From Pseudomonas saxonica (GTDB lineage Bacteria; Pseudomonadota; Gammaproteobacteria; Pseudomonadales; Pseudomonadaceae): a DNA stretch of 64,000 nucleotides. The stretch spans positions 62,001 through 126,000 of the forward strand of contig NZ_VFIO01000008.1 in the NCBI RefSeq assembly GCF_007858365.1, in the 5' to 3' direction. Under the pieces are notes generated by a model that searched no databases, was not told the DNA's origin, and saw nothing but the letters and a program-made list of their open reading frames with translations. Positions 43,318 to 52,749 of the stretch are shown one piece after another. Positions within the stretch are counted from its first letter, which is position 1. Each line of letters starts with the position of its first letter. A program made the translations under genes and the position numbers.

Positions 43318-44013
43318 GTGAATCAACACACCTTGTCCATGCGCCTTGAGCGGGTGGCGGCACATATGCCAGCCGGTGCGCGGTTAGCAGATATCGGCTC
43401 GGATCACGGCTATTTGCCGGTGGCCTTAATGCGCCGGGGACTGATTGCGGCGGCGGTGGCAGGGGAGGTGGCTTTGACGCCGTTTCACGCAGCGCAGCGC
43501 ACCGTGCGCGACAACGGTCTCGAAAAGCAGATCACTGTGCGCAGGGCCAACGGTCTTGAGGCGATTGAGCCGCAAGACGACATTACGGCGATCAGTCTGT
43601 GCGGCATGGGCGGTGAAACTATCCGCGACATCCTTGAAAACGGCAAAGCGCGTCTGAGCGGCCAAGAGCGTTTGATCCTGCAGCCCAACGGCGGCGAGCA
43701 GCCTTTGCGCCAATGGTTGATGGAAAACAGTTACCGCATCGTTAGCGAAGAACTGCTCAGTGAGAACAGCTTCTACTACGAAATCATCGTCGCCGAGCGT
43801 GCCGGGCCGGTGGTGTATAGCGCCGAGGAGTTGTACTTCGGGCCCTTGCAGATGCAGGCGCGTAGCCCTGTGTTTCTGAGCAAGTGGCAGCGCATATTGC
43901 GCCATAAACAGCAGACCCTGGCGCAGTTCGCCAAGGCGCGGCAGGCCGTGCCAGACGTGAAAGTGCACGAGGTTGCTCAACAGGCCCGGTGGATTACTGA
44001 ACTGTTGGGCTGA
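43318..44013 (+). CDS. tRNA (adenine-N1)-methyltransferase, TrmK family
   Basis: A 231-residue SAM-dependent methyltransferase with the TrmK pattern LADIGSDHGYLPVALMRRG (SAM site), AISLCGMGGETIRDIL and LILQPNGGEQPLRQWL. In Bacillus, TrmK methylates A22 of tRNA; the role in Pseudomonas is less studied. The start is GTG. It lies 9 nt after the XRE-cupin gene and may be read through from it, though its function looks unrelated. Confidence 0.88.
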   Translation: MNQHTLSMRLERVAAHMPAGARLADIGSDHGYLPVALMRRGLIAAAVAGEVALTPFHAAQRTVRDNGLEKQITVRRANGLEAIEPQDDITAISLCGMGGETIRDILENGKARLSGQERLILQPNGGEQPLRQWLMENSYRIVSEELLSENSFYYEIIVAERAGPVVYSAEELYFGPLQMQARSPVFLSKWQRILRHKQQTLAQFAKARQAVPDVKVHEVAQQARWITELLG

Positions 44014-44192
44014 AATCGATGCCGGGTGCGCAACCGACCGTGCCCTGGTCAGCGATTCAAGCTTGGGGTCTGTGCGCGCCCATGCCGGCGCTCGCGGAAC
44101 ACTTCGTTTAATGAATTATTTGTTAGTTGTCCCGATACTGGCCCGAGACGACGATAGCGAATATTCATCCACACACGAGGCAACCCCGTCCC

Positions 44193-44708
44193 ATGCAGCC
44201 ACTAAGACACTCGCCCCGGCATTTCTCCATTCAGCGGTTAGGCCTGAGCACGGCGGGGGTTATCGCACTCACCTTTGCCGCCTTGAGTGGTGCTCAAGCG
44301 GCCCCCTCCGGGACCGACACCATCAAGGCGTTCAAACTCTGTACGGGGGCTGATAAAGCCTCGCATGTGGTGGAGGGCACCATTGACCAGAACATGCGCA
44401 ATGACGTGACCTCGATTCACTTCAAGCAGACCCCGGCGCATGCGGCCTATGACTGGCACAACGACCCCGAGCCGCAATACGTCATCACATTATCGGGCAC
44501 GTTGGCATTCGAGACGCGCGGCGGTGAGACATTCACCTTGCACCCGGGTGAGGTGCTGGTGGCCGAAGACAATACCGGCTCAGGCCATCGCTGGAAGATG
44601 GTCGACGACCAGCCATGGCGTCGTGGCTATGTGGTGCTGAAACCGGGCGCGCAGGACTCGTTTGTGCCGAAAGACCCCGCGGCCGCAAAAGTCTGCATAG
44701 CGCCTTGA
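44193..44708 (+). CDS. periplasmic cupin-domain protein
   Basis: A 171-residue protein with a signal peptide (LSTAGVIALTFAALSGAQA, cleavage near residue 37) and a cupin fold: YDWHNDPEPQYVITLSGTL has the metal-site His and Glu, and TFTLHPGEVLVAEDNTGSGH the second cupin motif. It could be a small-molecule-binding or dioxygenase-like protein; the substrate is unknown. The longer frame from 44127 was not used because the ATG at 44193 gives a clean signal peptide. Confidence 0.75.
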   Translation: MQPLRHSPRHFSIQRLGLSTAGVIALTFAALSGAQAAPSGTDTIKAFKLCTGADKASHVVEGTIDQNMRNDVTSIHFKQTPAHAAYDWHNDPEPQYVITLSGTLAFETRGGETFTLHPGEVLVAEDNTGSGHRWKMVDDQPWRRGYVVLKPGAQDSFVPKDPAAAKVCIAP

Positions 44709-44815
44709 ACACAGGGGGCAATGGTTTGGGATTTTACGATTGGTAAAAACTTCCAGCGCGACGACAGTCGCGTTGGCTCATAGGCTGCTTCTTTTCAAGC
44801 CGTGGGGATTTTCCA

Positions 44816-45235
44816 ATGCTAACTCGCCTTATTACCTGCTCACTCCTGGTTTCACTCGCTTCACAGGCAGCGGCCAACTGCGACGTGCCGGCTTCACTGG
44901 TGGGTAAAACCATGATCAATGTGGCCGACCCTCACTACTCCCCCAGTAACCCTAACGCCGGTAATTTGCTGCGGTTGAAGCTGGATGAGGGGCGTTACCA
45001 GCTCGAAGTGCTGGGCACGGAGGTGATGTCCAGCGGTGACTATGTGTATCGCAAATATGCCCATGACCTGGGGCAGTTGGTCATGCAGGAGGTCTATCAA
45101 GGCGAGCCTGTGCATTACACCCTGACACTGGTGTGTGAGACCGGCCGGCGAGGCACCTTTGTGTTCAGTCAGCAATCGGGGCCGATCAAGCCCGATATTC
45201 GACAAAATACCGGGCGCTATAACCTGTCGCACTGA
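44816..45235 (+). CDS. secreted hypothetical protein
   Basis: A 139-residue protein with a signal peptide (LITCSLLVSLASQAAA, cleavage near residue 20). The mature part has two cysteines (NCDVPAS near the start, LVCETGR near the end) likely to form a disulfide, and beta-rich segments (YQLEVLGTEVMSSGDYVYRK). I do not recognise the family. It lies alone, convergent with the TonB receptor gene. Confidence 0.65.
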   Translation: MLTRLITCSLLVSLASQAAANCDVPASLVGKTMINVADPHYSPSNPNAGNLLRLKLDEGRYQLEVLGTEVMSSGDYVYRKYAHDLGQLVMQEVYQGEPVHYTLTLVCETGRRGTFVFSQQSGPIKPDIRQNTGRYNLSH

Positions 45236-45264
45236 GTGCCGGACGATTCAGGCGTTTGATCCGT

Positions 45265-47418
45265 TTATAGCGTCCACTTGAGCGAAAACATCACGTTACG
45301 CGGATCACCATAGGTCCCGCTGCCACTGGCTGTGGGGATGCCTTGCCAGTATTTTTGGTCAAGCACGTTATTGAGGTTAACCCGTGCATCCCAGTGCTCA
45401 TCCAGTCGATACCCTGCCATGAGGCCAACCACCCCGTAGGCACCTTGCTCTGCATGGCCATTGCCGACCCGACCATAGGTCTTGCTTTGAGCCAGTACGT
45501 CCGCACCGATGCGGGCTTTGTGCAAGTTGCCTTGCAAGTGGTAAGTGGTCGCGGCCTTGAACAGATGCTTGGGTTGGTTGGGAGCGAACAGGTTACCTTT
45601 GTCAAACGCCTTGTCTTTGACGTACTGGCTCAGTACCAGTGTGTAAGCGGCTGAAGCTTGCCAGTCCGGGGTGAGGGCGCCACTGATCTCTGCATCCAGG
45701 CCCCGGCTTCGCACTTCGCCTGCGGCCTCGTAGCAGGTGCGGTTGGTTGCAAGGCAGTTGGCGGGCTGGGTATCAAGCGCATAAGCGCGGTTTTCCTGAG
45801 TCATGTCGAACAGCGCCAGCGAGGCATTTAGCTCGCCGTCGAAGTATTCGCCCTTGATGCCCACTTCATAGCTTTCACCGGTCATGGGTTGGAGCACGGA
45901 ACCCGCGACATCCTGTTGCGTTTGTGGTTTGAATATTTCGGTGTAGCTGGCGTAGACCGAGTAAGTCTCGTTAAGGTCGTAGATAACCCCTGCGTAAGGC
46001 GTGACTTGCTGGGTGACTTTATAGTCCCCTGCGCCTGAACGGTTGTCGTAGTCGTACCAGCTCAGCCGGGTGCCGATAATCACGTGCAGCGGGTCAAAGG
46101 GGTTGAAACGTGCTGCCGCATAAATGCCTTCTTCGGTCGCCGTATTCTGGCTTTGATACGGGGTGCGATCGGCAATGTCCGGCTTGGGAATGACGCCGGG
46201 ATCGAAGTTGTAGATGTCTATGGGAATGGCCTTGGACCAGAACCCCCCTTTTTGATCGAACTTTTCCTGACGACGGCTCGCGCCTACCGTCAACTCATGT
46301 TCGCGCCCAAACAATTGGAAGGGGCCGGAAAGAGAACCGTCCAGGTTGGTCTGTACATCGGTGGTGTCATATTGCCCCGATGATTGGGCAAACCCGCCGC
46401 CTTTGACCGCACTCAAGTAGCTGGAAAAGGTATTGGATTCGGCCCACACCTTGGCGAAGGCCAGTCTTGAGGTCCAGCCGTTGTCGAAGCGCGTGGTGAG
46501 GTCGGTGAACAGGGTTACGTTGTCGCGGTCCCAGTACGCCCAGTCATTGCTCAAGAAGGTTGAACGCGGCAGGTGCAGGTATTCGCCATTCGGGCCTGCG
46601 GGCAGGCTCCCCCAGTCCGAGGTGGCATCGTCTCGCTGCTTGGAGGCGCCAAGGGTCCAGGTTGTGGCGTCGCTCAGGTCGGCCTCGACAACACCATAAA
46701 AAGTCTGCCGCTGTTTCGCGCGCACATCGATATAACTTTTATCGTCCTCATAAGCCGCCACGATTCGACCGCGCAGGGTGCCTGACTCGTTGAGCCTGTT
46801 AGACGCATCGACCTGCGTGCGATAACGGTCCCAACTGCCTGCGCTGGTGGTGATGCTGACCTGCGGCGTGGCGGTAGGGCGTTTGCGCACCAGATTAAGC
46901 GTTGCAGAGGGGCTGCCAGCGCCGGTCATCAGTCCAGTGGCACCGCGCACGACCTCCACACGGTCGTACATCGCCAGATCTGCCCCGGCGACCGTATCGA
47001 GCGTGAAGGAACTGAGTGTGGTGGGCAGCCCGTCGTACATAAGGTTGTCGATGCTGAAACCGCGCGCCAAAAACTGTTGGCGGTCGCCGCCGAACTTGCG
47101 CAGGGTGATACCGGGCGCGTACTTGACCACATCGTTAAGGTCATTCATGCCCTGATCATCCATGCGTTGGCGGGTGATCACACTGACCGATTGTGGGGTT
47201 TCGCGGATTGACAGCGGCAGGCCGACCGCTGTGCTCATGGCCCCCGTGGTGAATGAACCACTGCCCTCGGTGGTGGCTGTTCCCGCAACGCCGCTTTCGG
47301 CGTTGATCTTCACCTCACCGAGTGTCAATGGGCTTGGCGTGTCTTGGGCCGCCAGAGCGGCCGCAGAGAAACTCAGTGCCAGAGCACCTGTCAACGAAGA
47401 GGTAAAGGGAAAGAGCAT
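45265..47418 (-). CDS. TonB-dependent siderophore receptor
   Basis: A 717-residue outer-membrane receptor: signal peptide (ending AALAAQ), a TonB-box-like LTLGEVKI, the plug domain (LPLSIRETPQSVSVITRQRM, DRVEVVRGATGLMTGAGSPS) and a 22-strand barrel ending in the aromatic KWTL. No N-terminal signalling domain is present, so it is not an FpvA-type transducer. FhuE/FpvB-like hydroxamate or catecholate siderophore uptake is likely, the ligand unknown. A weak Fur-box-like stretch lies at 47478-47505. The frame runs back to 47622, but the ATG at 47418 fits the signal peptide. Confidence 0.9.
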   Translation of the reverse strand: MLFPFTSSLTGALALSFSAAALAAQDTPSPLTLGEVKINAESGVAGTATTEGSGSFTTGAMSTAVGLPLSIRETPQSVSVITRQRMDDQGMNDLNDVVKYAPGITLRKFGGDRQQFLARGFSIDNLMYDGLPTTLSSFTLDTVAGADLAMYDRVEVVRGATGLMTGAGSPSATLNLVRKRPTATPQVSITTSAGSWDRYRTQVDASNRLNESGTLRGRIVAAYEDDKSYIDVRAKQRQTFYGVVEADLSDATTWTLGASKQRDDATSDWGSLPAGPNGEYLHLPRSTFLSNDWAYWDRDNVTLFTDLTTRFDNGWTSRLAFAKVWAESNTFSSYLSAVKGGGFAQSSGQYDTTDVQTNLDGSLSGPFQLFGREHELTVGASRRQEKFDQKGGFWSKAIPIDIYNFDPGVIPKPDIADRTPYQSQNTATEEGIYAAARFNPFDPLHVIIGTRLSWYDYDNRSGAGDYKVTQQVTPYAGVIYDLNETYSVYASYTEIFKPQTQQDVAGSVLQPMTGESYEVGIKGEYFDGELNASLALFDMTQENRAYALDTQPANCLATNRTCYEAAGEVRSRGLDAEISGALTPDWQASAAYTLVLSQYVKDKAFDKGNLFAPNQPKHLFKAATTYHLQGNLHKARIGADVLAQSKTYGRVGNGHAEQGAYGVVGLMAGYRLDEHWDARVNLNNVLDQKYWQGIPTASGSGTYGDPRNVMFSLKWTL

Positions 47419-47675
47419 CGCGCAGGCCTGCAAAGGGAAACGAGGGAAGGGCGATACTAGAGACTTATTCGCGCATGTAAATAGTAATTGTTGCCATTTG
47501 CGCAAGATTTGCATTTGCGCTGGAAGGGCTTTCGTTCTTCTTCTATGGGCGTCTGTGTGGGCAGGCAGGGGGAACGCCAATATCCGAGTGGGGTCTACCG
47601 GTGGTCTATGCTCCAGAGCCACACCTGCCGGTGGGCTCTTCGGCGGGATCAGACCCGAAACTCAGGAGGCTAACG

Positions 47676-48362
47676 ATGAGCAAGAAGATACTCGTGGTAC
47701 TGACCAGTGTTGAAAAATACCCCGACCTTAAGCGGCCCACGGGCTTGTGGCTGGGCGAAGCGGTGCATTTTGTGCAGAAGGTCGAAGCGGCCGGGTATGA
47801 GGTCGATTACGTCAGTCCGCAAGGTGGCTACACGCCCATCGATCCGCACAGCCTGGCCGAAGACATGACGTCTGAAATGGATTGGGAGTGGTATCACAAC
47901 AAAGCCTTCATGAATCGCCTGGGCGCGACGCTGCGGCCTGATCAGGTCAAGCCGGACGACTACGTGGCGATCTATTACGCTGGCGGTCATGGCGTGATCT
48001 GGGATTTCCCGGATAACGAACCGTTGCAGGCGCTGAGTCGACATATTTACGAAAAGGGCGGTGTGGTTTCGTCGGTGTGCCATGGCGCTGTCGGTTTGCT
48101 CAATATCACACTCTCCGACGGCCAATTGCTGATCAAGGACAAGCGGGTAACCGGGTTCTCCAACGAAGAGGAAGCGTTGGTGGGGCTGGATAAAGTGGTG
48201 CCCTATTTGACCGAAACAGAGTTGGTCAAACGCGGCGCTCACTATCAAAAAGCCGATAAGCCGTGGGCCCCGTTTGCCCTTGAAGACCAGTGCTTGGTGA
48301 CGGGCCAGAATCCTGCTTCGGGTGGCGCCGTGGCTGACCTCGTATTGGCAACCCTTTCATAA
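47676..48362 (+). CDS. DJ-1/PfpI family type 1 glutamine amidotransferase-like protein
   Basis: A 228-residue protein of the Hsp31-like branch of the DJ-1/PfpI superfamily. The nucleophilic cysteine lies in SSVCHGAVGLL, with the preceding YYAGGHGVIWDFPDN contributing the acid/His part; the N terminus is KILVVLTSVEKYPDL. Family members are chaperones or glyoxalases that detoxify methylglyoxal. The frame reaches back to 47601, but MSKKILVV is the usual start and follows AGGAGG. A hairpin terminator follows. Confidence 0.88.
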   Translation: MSKKILVVLTSVEKYPDLKRPTGLWLGEAVHFVQKVEAAGYEVDYVSPQGGYTPIDPHSLAEDMTSEMDWEWYHNKAFMNRLGATLRPDQVKPDDYVAIYYAGGHGVIWDFPDNEPLQALSRHIYEKGGVVSSVCHGAVGLLNITLSDGQLLIKDKRVTGFSNEEEALVGLDKVVPYLTETELVKRGAHYQKADKPWAPFALEDQCLVTGQNPASGGAVADLVLATLS

Positions 48363-48379
48363 ATCTGCATTCCCTTTGT

Positions 48380-48408
48380 CTGATGCCGACGACGTCTGTC
48401 GGCATCAG
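48380..48408 (+). terminator. hairpin after the DJ-1/PfpI gene
   Basis: Perfect 11-bp stem CTGATGCCGAC/GTCGGCATCAG with a 7-nt loop, 17 bp after the stop. There is no T tract, so termination is likely but may be Rho-assisted. Confidence 0.6.
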
Positions 48409-48589
48409 CGACCCTCAAGCCTTCGTCCACACCACATTAAACTTTTGAATCGCCTGCATATTCTGTAGCCTTGCGCGCGCAATAGATCATCCGTGCCTGA
48501 TAACACACACTCTCCCGGCCGGACTCGAAAGGTCCAGAGCCGGTGGTACACTCGACTTTCGCGCACTAGCGCTTGCAGGTCTTGCGAAC

Positions 48590-49648
48590 ATGACGCAAAT
48601 TTCTGAACGACTTCTGGTTCAAGCCCATCTGGATGCCAAGCAACCCAAACCGTTGACTGAGGCTCAAGAGGCCACACTGCGCGCTGCGATTGCGGCTGAA
48701 CTTAAAGCCCGCGACGCGGTGCTGGTGGCCCACTTTTACTGTGACCCGGTGATTCAGGCCCTGGCCGAAGAGACGGGCGGTTGTGTGTCCGATTCCCTTG
48801 AGATGGCGCGTTTCGGTGCGGCGCATTCGGCCAAGACGATTCTGGTGGCCGGTGTGCGTTTTATGGGTGAGACGGCGAAGATCCTGACCCCTGAAAAACG
48901 CATTCTGATGCCGACCCTCGAAGCTACGTGCTCGCTGGATCTGGGGTGCCCGGTCAAAGAGTTTTCGGCTTTTTGCGACCAGCACCCTGAGCGCACGGTG
49001 GTGGTGTATGCCAATACGTCGGCGGCGGTTAAAGCGCGTGCTGATTGGGTAGTGACTTCAAGCTGTGCACTGGAAATCGTCGAAAGCCTGATGGACAACG
49101 GTGAAACCATCATCTGGGGCCCGGACAAGCATTTGGGCCGTTACATCCAGCGTCAGACGGGCGCCGACATGCTGCTGTGGGATGGCGCGTGCATCGTCCA
49201 TGAAGAGTTCAAGTCCAAGCAGCTTGAAGACATGAAGGCGTTGTACCCTGATGCTGCGATTCTGGTGCACCCGGAGTCACCGGAGGCGGTCATTGATCTG
49301 GCTGATGCGGTGGGTTCGACCAGTCAGTTGATCGCAGCGGCGCAAAACCTGCCGAACAAGACGTTTATCGTGGCCACGGATCGCGGCATTTTTTACAAAA
49401 TGCAGCAGCTGTGCCCGGACAAGGTGTTTATTGAAGCGCCCACGGCCGGTAATGGCGCAGCGTGCCGCAGTTGCGCGCATTGCCCGTGGATGGCCATGAA
49501 TACCCTTGAGCGCACGCTTGAGTGTCTGCAGCAGGGGACAAACGAGATATTTGTCGATCCGGCCTTGGTGCCGAATGCTGTGCGACCCCTTAAACGGATG
49601 TTGGACTTTACCCAGGCTGCTCGTTTGAAACTGGCGGGGAATGCCTGA
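48590..49648 (+). CDS. nadA: quinolinate synthase NadA
   Basis: A 352-residue enzyme that condenses iminoaspartate and dihydroxyacetone phosphate to quinolinate in NAD synthesis. It is a 4Fe-4S protein; cluster and active-site cysteines appear in TCSLDLGCPV, SSCALEIV and CRSCAHCPWMAMN. The start HFYCDPVIQ region and GPDKHLG are typical. Length and placement before the M48 protease gene match other pseudomonads. Confidence 0.96.
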   Translation: MTQISERLLVQAHLDAKQPKPLTEAQEATLRAAIAAELKARDAVLVAHFYCDPVIQALAEETGGCVSDSLEMARFGAAHSAKTILVAGVRFMGETAKILTPEKRILMPTLEATCSLDLGCPVKEFSAFCDQHPERTVVVYANTSAAVKARADWVVTSSCALEIVESLMDNGETIIWGPDKHLGRYIQRQTGADMLLWDGACIVHEEFKSKQLEDMKALYPDAAILVHPESPEAVIDLADAVGSTSQLIAAAQNLPNKTFIVATDRGIFYKMQQLCPDKVFIEAPTAGNGAACRSCAHCPWMAMNTLERTLECLQQGTNEIFVDPALVPNAVRPLKRMLDFTQAARLKLAGNA

Positions 49649-49649
49649 G

Positions 49650-49785
49650 CCCCAACCCTCTCCCAAAGGGAGAGGGGGCTTAAGATCGACACTAATCAGT
49701 TCCCTCTCCCAAAGGTAGAGGGGGCTTAAGATCAACACTAATCGGTTCCCTCTCCCTTTGGGAGAGGGCTAGGGTGAGGGGCTTT
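49650..49785. repeat. CCCTCTCCC-type palindromic intergenic repeat, tandem copies
   Basis: Three CCCTCTCCC palindromes. The first two belong to a 46-bp tandem unit (CCCTCTCCCAAAGG, then GGGGGCTTAAGATC, ACACTAATC and GTT; starts 49656 and 49702); a third, CCCTCTCCCTTTGGGAGAGGG, begins at 49748 and is followed by CTAGGGTGAGGGG. It sits between convergent nadA and the M48 gene. A related element occurs at 62972-63084. Confidence 0.8.
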
Positions 49786-49789
49786 CCAG

Positions 49790-51220
49790 TCAGTTCATCA
49801 TTTCTTTGAGCGCCCGCTCCTGATCCATCAGCTCGCGCTTGCGCGCATCCAGCCTTGCTGACAGCTGGAAGTTGTTCGTCAGCTTCTGGGCATAATCCAG
49901 TTGTTGAATGGCCTGTCGGTAATCCCCTACCAACGCAAAATATTCTGCCCGCGCCTGATGCAAGCCAATAATGTTGCCCGACAAACCTCGTGTTTCAGCC
50001 ACCGAGTACCAGACATCCGGGTCGTCGGGACGGCTTTTGAGCAGGGCTTCCAGCGCCTTGTCCGCTTCCTTCGGTTTGTTTTGCTTGAGCAACAGATCTA
50101 CGCGCATCTGGTTGAGCGGGTAATTGCCCGGATACAACGTACGCATGCGATCAACCCGTTGCTGAGCTTCATCCAGTCGGTTGTTGGCCATGTCCAGCTC
50201 GATTTGCGCCAGGTTGTAGGTGATGTCGTTGGGCGACTTGTCCAACAGCACCTTTAGATTGGCGCGCGCATCGTTGAACTGGCTGCCTTTTATTTGGGCG
50301 ATCGCCAGACCATAACGGGCAACATCGTTCTTCGGATTTTCGTCCAGCTGCTGGCGAAAGCGCTTGGCCGCAATGCCGGGTGTTTCTTCGTAATTGAGCT
50401 GCACGCGTGCGCGAATCAACTGGTAACGCAGGCTGTCTTCCGTACCGCCGGGCCGGGCTTGCTCAGCACGGTTGCGGGTGTCGGCGATACGCGATTCGGT
50501 TACCGGGTGAGTCAGCAGGAACTCGGGCGGCCTTGAATCAAAACGATATTGACGCATCAAGCGCTCAAACATGGTGGGCATGGAACGCGGGTCGTAGCCG
50601 GCTTTTTCCAGATTGAGCAGGCCGATGCGGTCGGCCTCTTGTTCATTTTGTCGCGAGAAACGCCGTTGCTCTTGCAGGGCTGCGGCCTGAGTGCTGGCAA
50701 TAGCGGCAATGCCGGCGTCACCTGCACCTGCAGCGGCGGCCACGATCCCGGCCAGCAGGGCGGCCATCATCGGCAGCTGCATGCGTTGTTGGGCTTCCAC
50801 GCCGCGCGCGAAGTGACGTTGTGATAAGTGAGCCAATTCGTGAGCCAGTACCGAGGCGTATTCACCTTCGGTTTGAGCATTGAGAAACAACCCGCCGTTG
50901 ACCCCGATGATTCCGCCCGGTGCGGCAAAGGCGTTGAGCTGCGGGCTGTTGATCAGAATGAACTCAAGACGGCGGTCTTGTACTTGACTGGTTTCAACCA
51001 GCTTATAAACGCTGGTTTCAACGTAATCCTTGAGCTGCGGATCGTTGAGTTGTGACACCTGCCCGCGCAGCATGCTCAACCATGCGCGGCCCAGTTGGTA
51101 CTCTTGTTGTGGGGAGACAACGGACGAGCTGGCGTCACCCAGAGACGGTAAATCGTCGGCGAAACTCGGTGATGCGAGCAGGCAAGCGAGCGTCAACAAG
51201 GTCGGGCGCAGAAAAGTCAT
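49790..51220 (-). CDS. bepA: M48 periplasmic metalloprotease-chaperone (BepA/YfgC-like)
   Basis: A 476-residue protein with a signal peptide (LLTLACLLASPSFA, cleavage near 21), an M48 zinc protease domain (HELAH at residues 127-131, with the third ligand region EQEADRIG downstream) and C-terminal TPR repeats (about 290-470). BepA helps or degrades outer-membrane proteins at the Bam and Lpt machineries. The ATG at 51220 is chosen over 51226 because it matches the signal peptide. Confidence 0.92.
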   Translation of the reverse strand: MTFLRPTLLTLACLLASPSFADDLPSLGDASSSVVSPQQEYQLGRAWLSMLRGQVSQLNDPQLKDYVETSVYKLVETSQVQDRRLEFILINSPQLNAFAAPGGIIGVNGGLFLNAQTEGEYASVLAHELAHLSQRHFARGVEAQQRMQLPMMAALLAGIVAAAAGAGDAGIAAIASTQAAALQEQRRFSRQNEQEADRIGLLNLEKAGYDPRSMPTMFERLMRQYRFDSRPPEFLLTHPVTESRIADTRNRAEQARPGGTEDSLRYQLIRARVQLNYEETPGIAAKRFRQQLDENPKNDVARYGLAIAQIKGSQFNDARANLKVLLDKSPNDITYNLAQIELDMANNRLDEAQQRVDRMRTLYPGNYPLNQMRVDLLLKQNKPKEADKALEALLKSRPDDPDVWYSVAETRGLSGNIIGLHQARAEYFALVGDYRQAIQQLDYAQKLTNNFQLSARLDARKRELMDQERALKEMMN

Positions 51221-51339
51221 GCACAAAGCTCTGGTCGGTAAAGCGCTTACTGTAGCTGCACACGTGGCTGGCGACCAGTAGCGGCTCGGCTTGGGGTATT
51301 CTAGCCGGCCGCAAAAGGCCCACTTCAGAGGAATCCTTC

Positions 51340-51579
51340 ATGAATGAAACCTTCGCCCATGACGTTGAGCTGGATACGTCAGGCTTGAACTGCCCGTTGC
51401 CATTGCTCAAAGCCAAGATGACCCTGAACAAAATGCTCAGTGGTCAGACGCTTAAAGTCATCGCTACCGACGCAGGCTCTGTGCGCGACTTTCGTACGTT
51501 CGTGCGTTTGGCCGGGCATGAGATGTTGCATGAACATGTCGATGCCGGCACTTATCGTTATTGGCTGCGAAAGGCTTGA
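51340..51579 (+). CDS. TusA-like sulfurtransferase
   Basis: A 79-residue TusA-family protein: LDTSGLNCPLPLLKAKMTL carries the conserved CPxP motif, whose Cys carries sulfur as a persulfide. TusA proteins relay sulfur for tRNA thiolation or molybdenum cofactor work, or to transporters. It is divergent from bepA and 31 nt upstream of a PerM-type exporter gene. The pair with the transporter is conserved in pseudomonads. Confidence 0.9.
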   Translation: MNETFAHDVELDTSGLNCPLPLLKAKMTLNKMLSGQTLKVIATDAGSVRDFRTFVRLAGHEMLHEHVDAGTYRYWLRKA

Positions 51580-51610
51580 AGCCTGCGCAGCGTTCTTCTG
51601 AGGAAAACTG

Positions 51611-52681
51611 ATGTTCAAAGTGCTACGTGGTTGGGTTCAGCGCTACTTTTCAGATGAGGAGGCCGTGGTGCTGGCGGTACTTCTGGTGCTGGCCTTCACC
51701 GCTGTACTGACTTTGGGTGGCATGTTGGCGCCGGTTTTGGCAGGTATGGTACTGGCCTATTTGATGCAGGGGCTGGTGGTTGCGCTGGAGCGCCTGCGAG
51801 TGCCCGCAGCGGCGGCTGTCGGGTTGGTGTTTGCGCTGTTTATGGGGTTGTTGCTGGTGTTTCTGGTGGTGGTGTTGCCGTTGCTGTGGCACCAGTTGAT
51901 CACGCTGTTCAACGAGCTGCCTGGCATGCTTGCCAAGTGGCAGTCGCTGTTACTGCTGTTGCCGGAGCGCTACCCGCATTTGGTATCGGATGAACAAGTC
52001 CTGCAAGCCATCGAAGTGGCCCGCAGCGAAATAGGAAAATTCGGTCAATTGGCCCTTACCTTTTCCCTGTCCAGCTTGCCACTGTTGGTCAACATCATGA
52101 TCTATTTGGTGCTGGTGCCGATTCTGGTGTTTTTCTTTCTTAAAGACCGCTCACTGATTGGTCGTTGGGCGCGGGGTTACTTGCCTCGTGAGCGGGCGCT
52201 GATTACCCGTGTCGCCGAAGAAATGAACCGCCAGATTGCCAACTACATTCGCGGCAAGGTCATCGAAATCTTTATTTGCGGCGGTGTGACCTACATCGCT
52301 TTCGTGACGATGGGGCTTAATTACGCGGCTTTGCTGGCATTGCTGGTGGGGGTTTCAGTGGTGGTGCCCTATGTGGGTGCGGTGGTCGTCACGGTGCCGG
52401 TGCTGTTGATCGCGCTGTTTCAGTGGGGCTGGAGCGATCAGTTCATTTACCTGATGGCGGTGTACGGGATCATTCAGACCCTGGATGGCAACGTGCTGGT
52501 GCCGTTGTTGTTCTCCGAGGCAGTGAGCCTGCACCCGGTGGCAATCATTTGCGCCGTGCTGTTGTTTGGCGGGTTGTGGGGCTTCTGGGGGGTGTTTTTT
52601 GCAATCCCGCTGGCGACCTTGTTCAAGGCCGTACTCGACGCCTGGCCGCGTGAGCAGCAAGCGGTCGCGCCGCTGCTGTGA
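51611..52681 (+). CDS. AI-2E/PerM-family membrane transporter
   Basis: A 356-residue inner-membrane protein with about eight helices. The PerM/YdiK-type features are the extended amphipathic region (about 90-150), VLVPILVFFFLKDR (about 170-183), and the C-terminal block NVLVPLLFSEAVSLHPVAII. Members export AI-2 or help with ion tolerance; the role here is unproven. It follows the TusA-like gene and ends at a strong bidirectional terminator shared with acnB. Confidence 0.87.
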   Translation: MFKVLRGWVQRYFSDEEAVVLAVLLVLAFTAVLTLGGMLAPVLAGMVLAYLMQGLVVALERLRVPAAAAVGLVFALFMGLLLVFLVVVLPLLWHQLITLFNELPGMLAKWQSLLLLLPERYPHLVSDEQVLQAIEVARSEIGKFGQLALTFSLSSLPLLVNIMIYLVLVPILVFFFLKDRSLIGRWARGYLPRERALITRVAEEMNRQIANYIRGKVIEIFICGGVTYIAFVTMGLNYAALLALLVGVSVVVPYVGAVVVTVPVLLIALFQWGWSDQFIYLMAVYGIIQTLDGNVLVPLLFSEAVSLHPVAIICAVLLFGGLWGFWGVFFAIPLATLFKAVLDAWPREQQAVAPLL

Positions 52682-52701
52682 GTCACTGAACGCCAGACAT
52701 G

Positions 52702-52734
52702 AAAAAGCCCCGGACTTCGCAGCCGGGGCTTTTT
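52702..52734. terminator. bidirectional terminator between the PerM-like and acnB genes
   Basis: A 12-bp stem AAAAAGCCCCGG/CCGGGGCTTTTT with a 9-nt loop. A-tract and T-tract on opposite sides allow termination in both directions. Confidence 0.9.
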
Positions 52735-52749
52735 CGTTACAGCATCAAC

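Noticed and set aside
47478..47505. Possible Fur box upstream of the TonB receptor gene
   Set aside because: Only a loose match to the Fur consensus; regulation by iron is likely for the family, but this site is not convincing enough to list.
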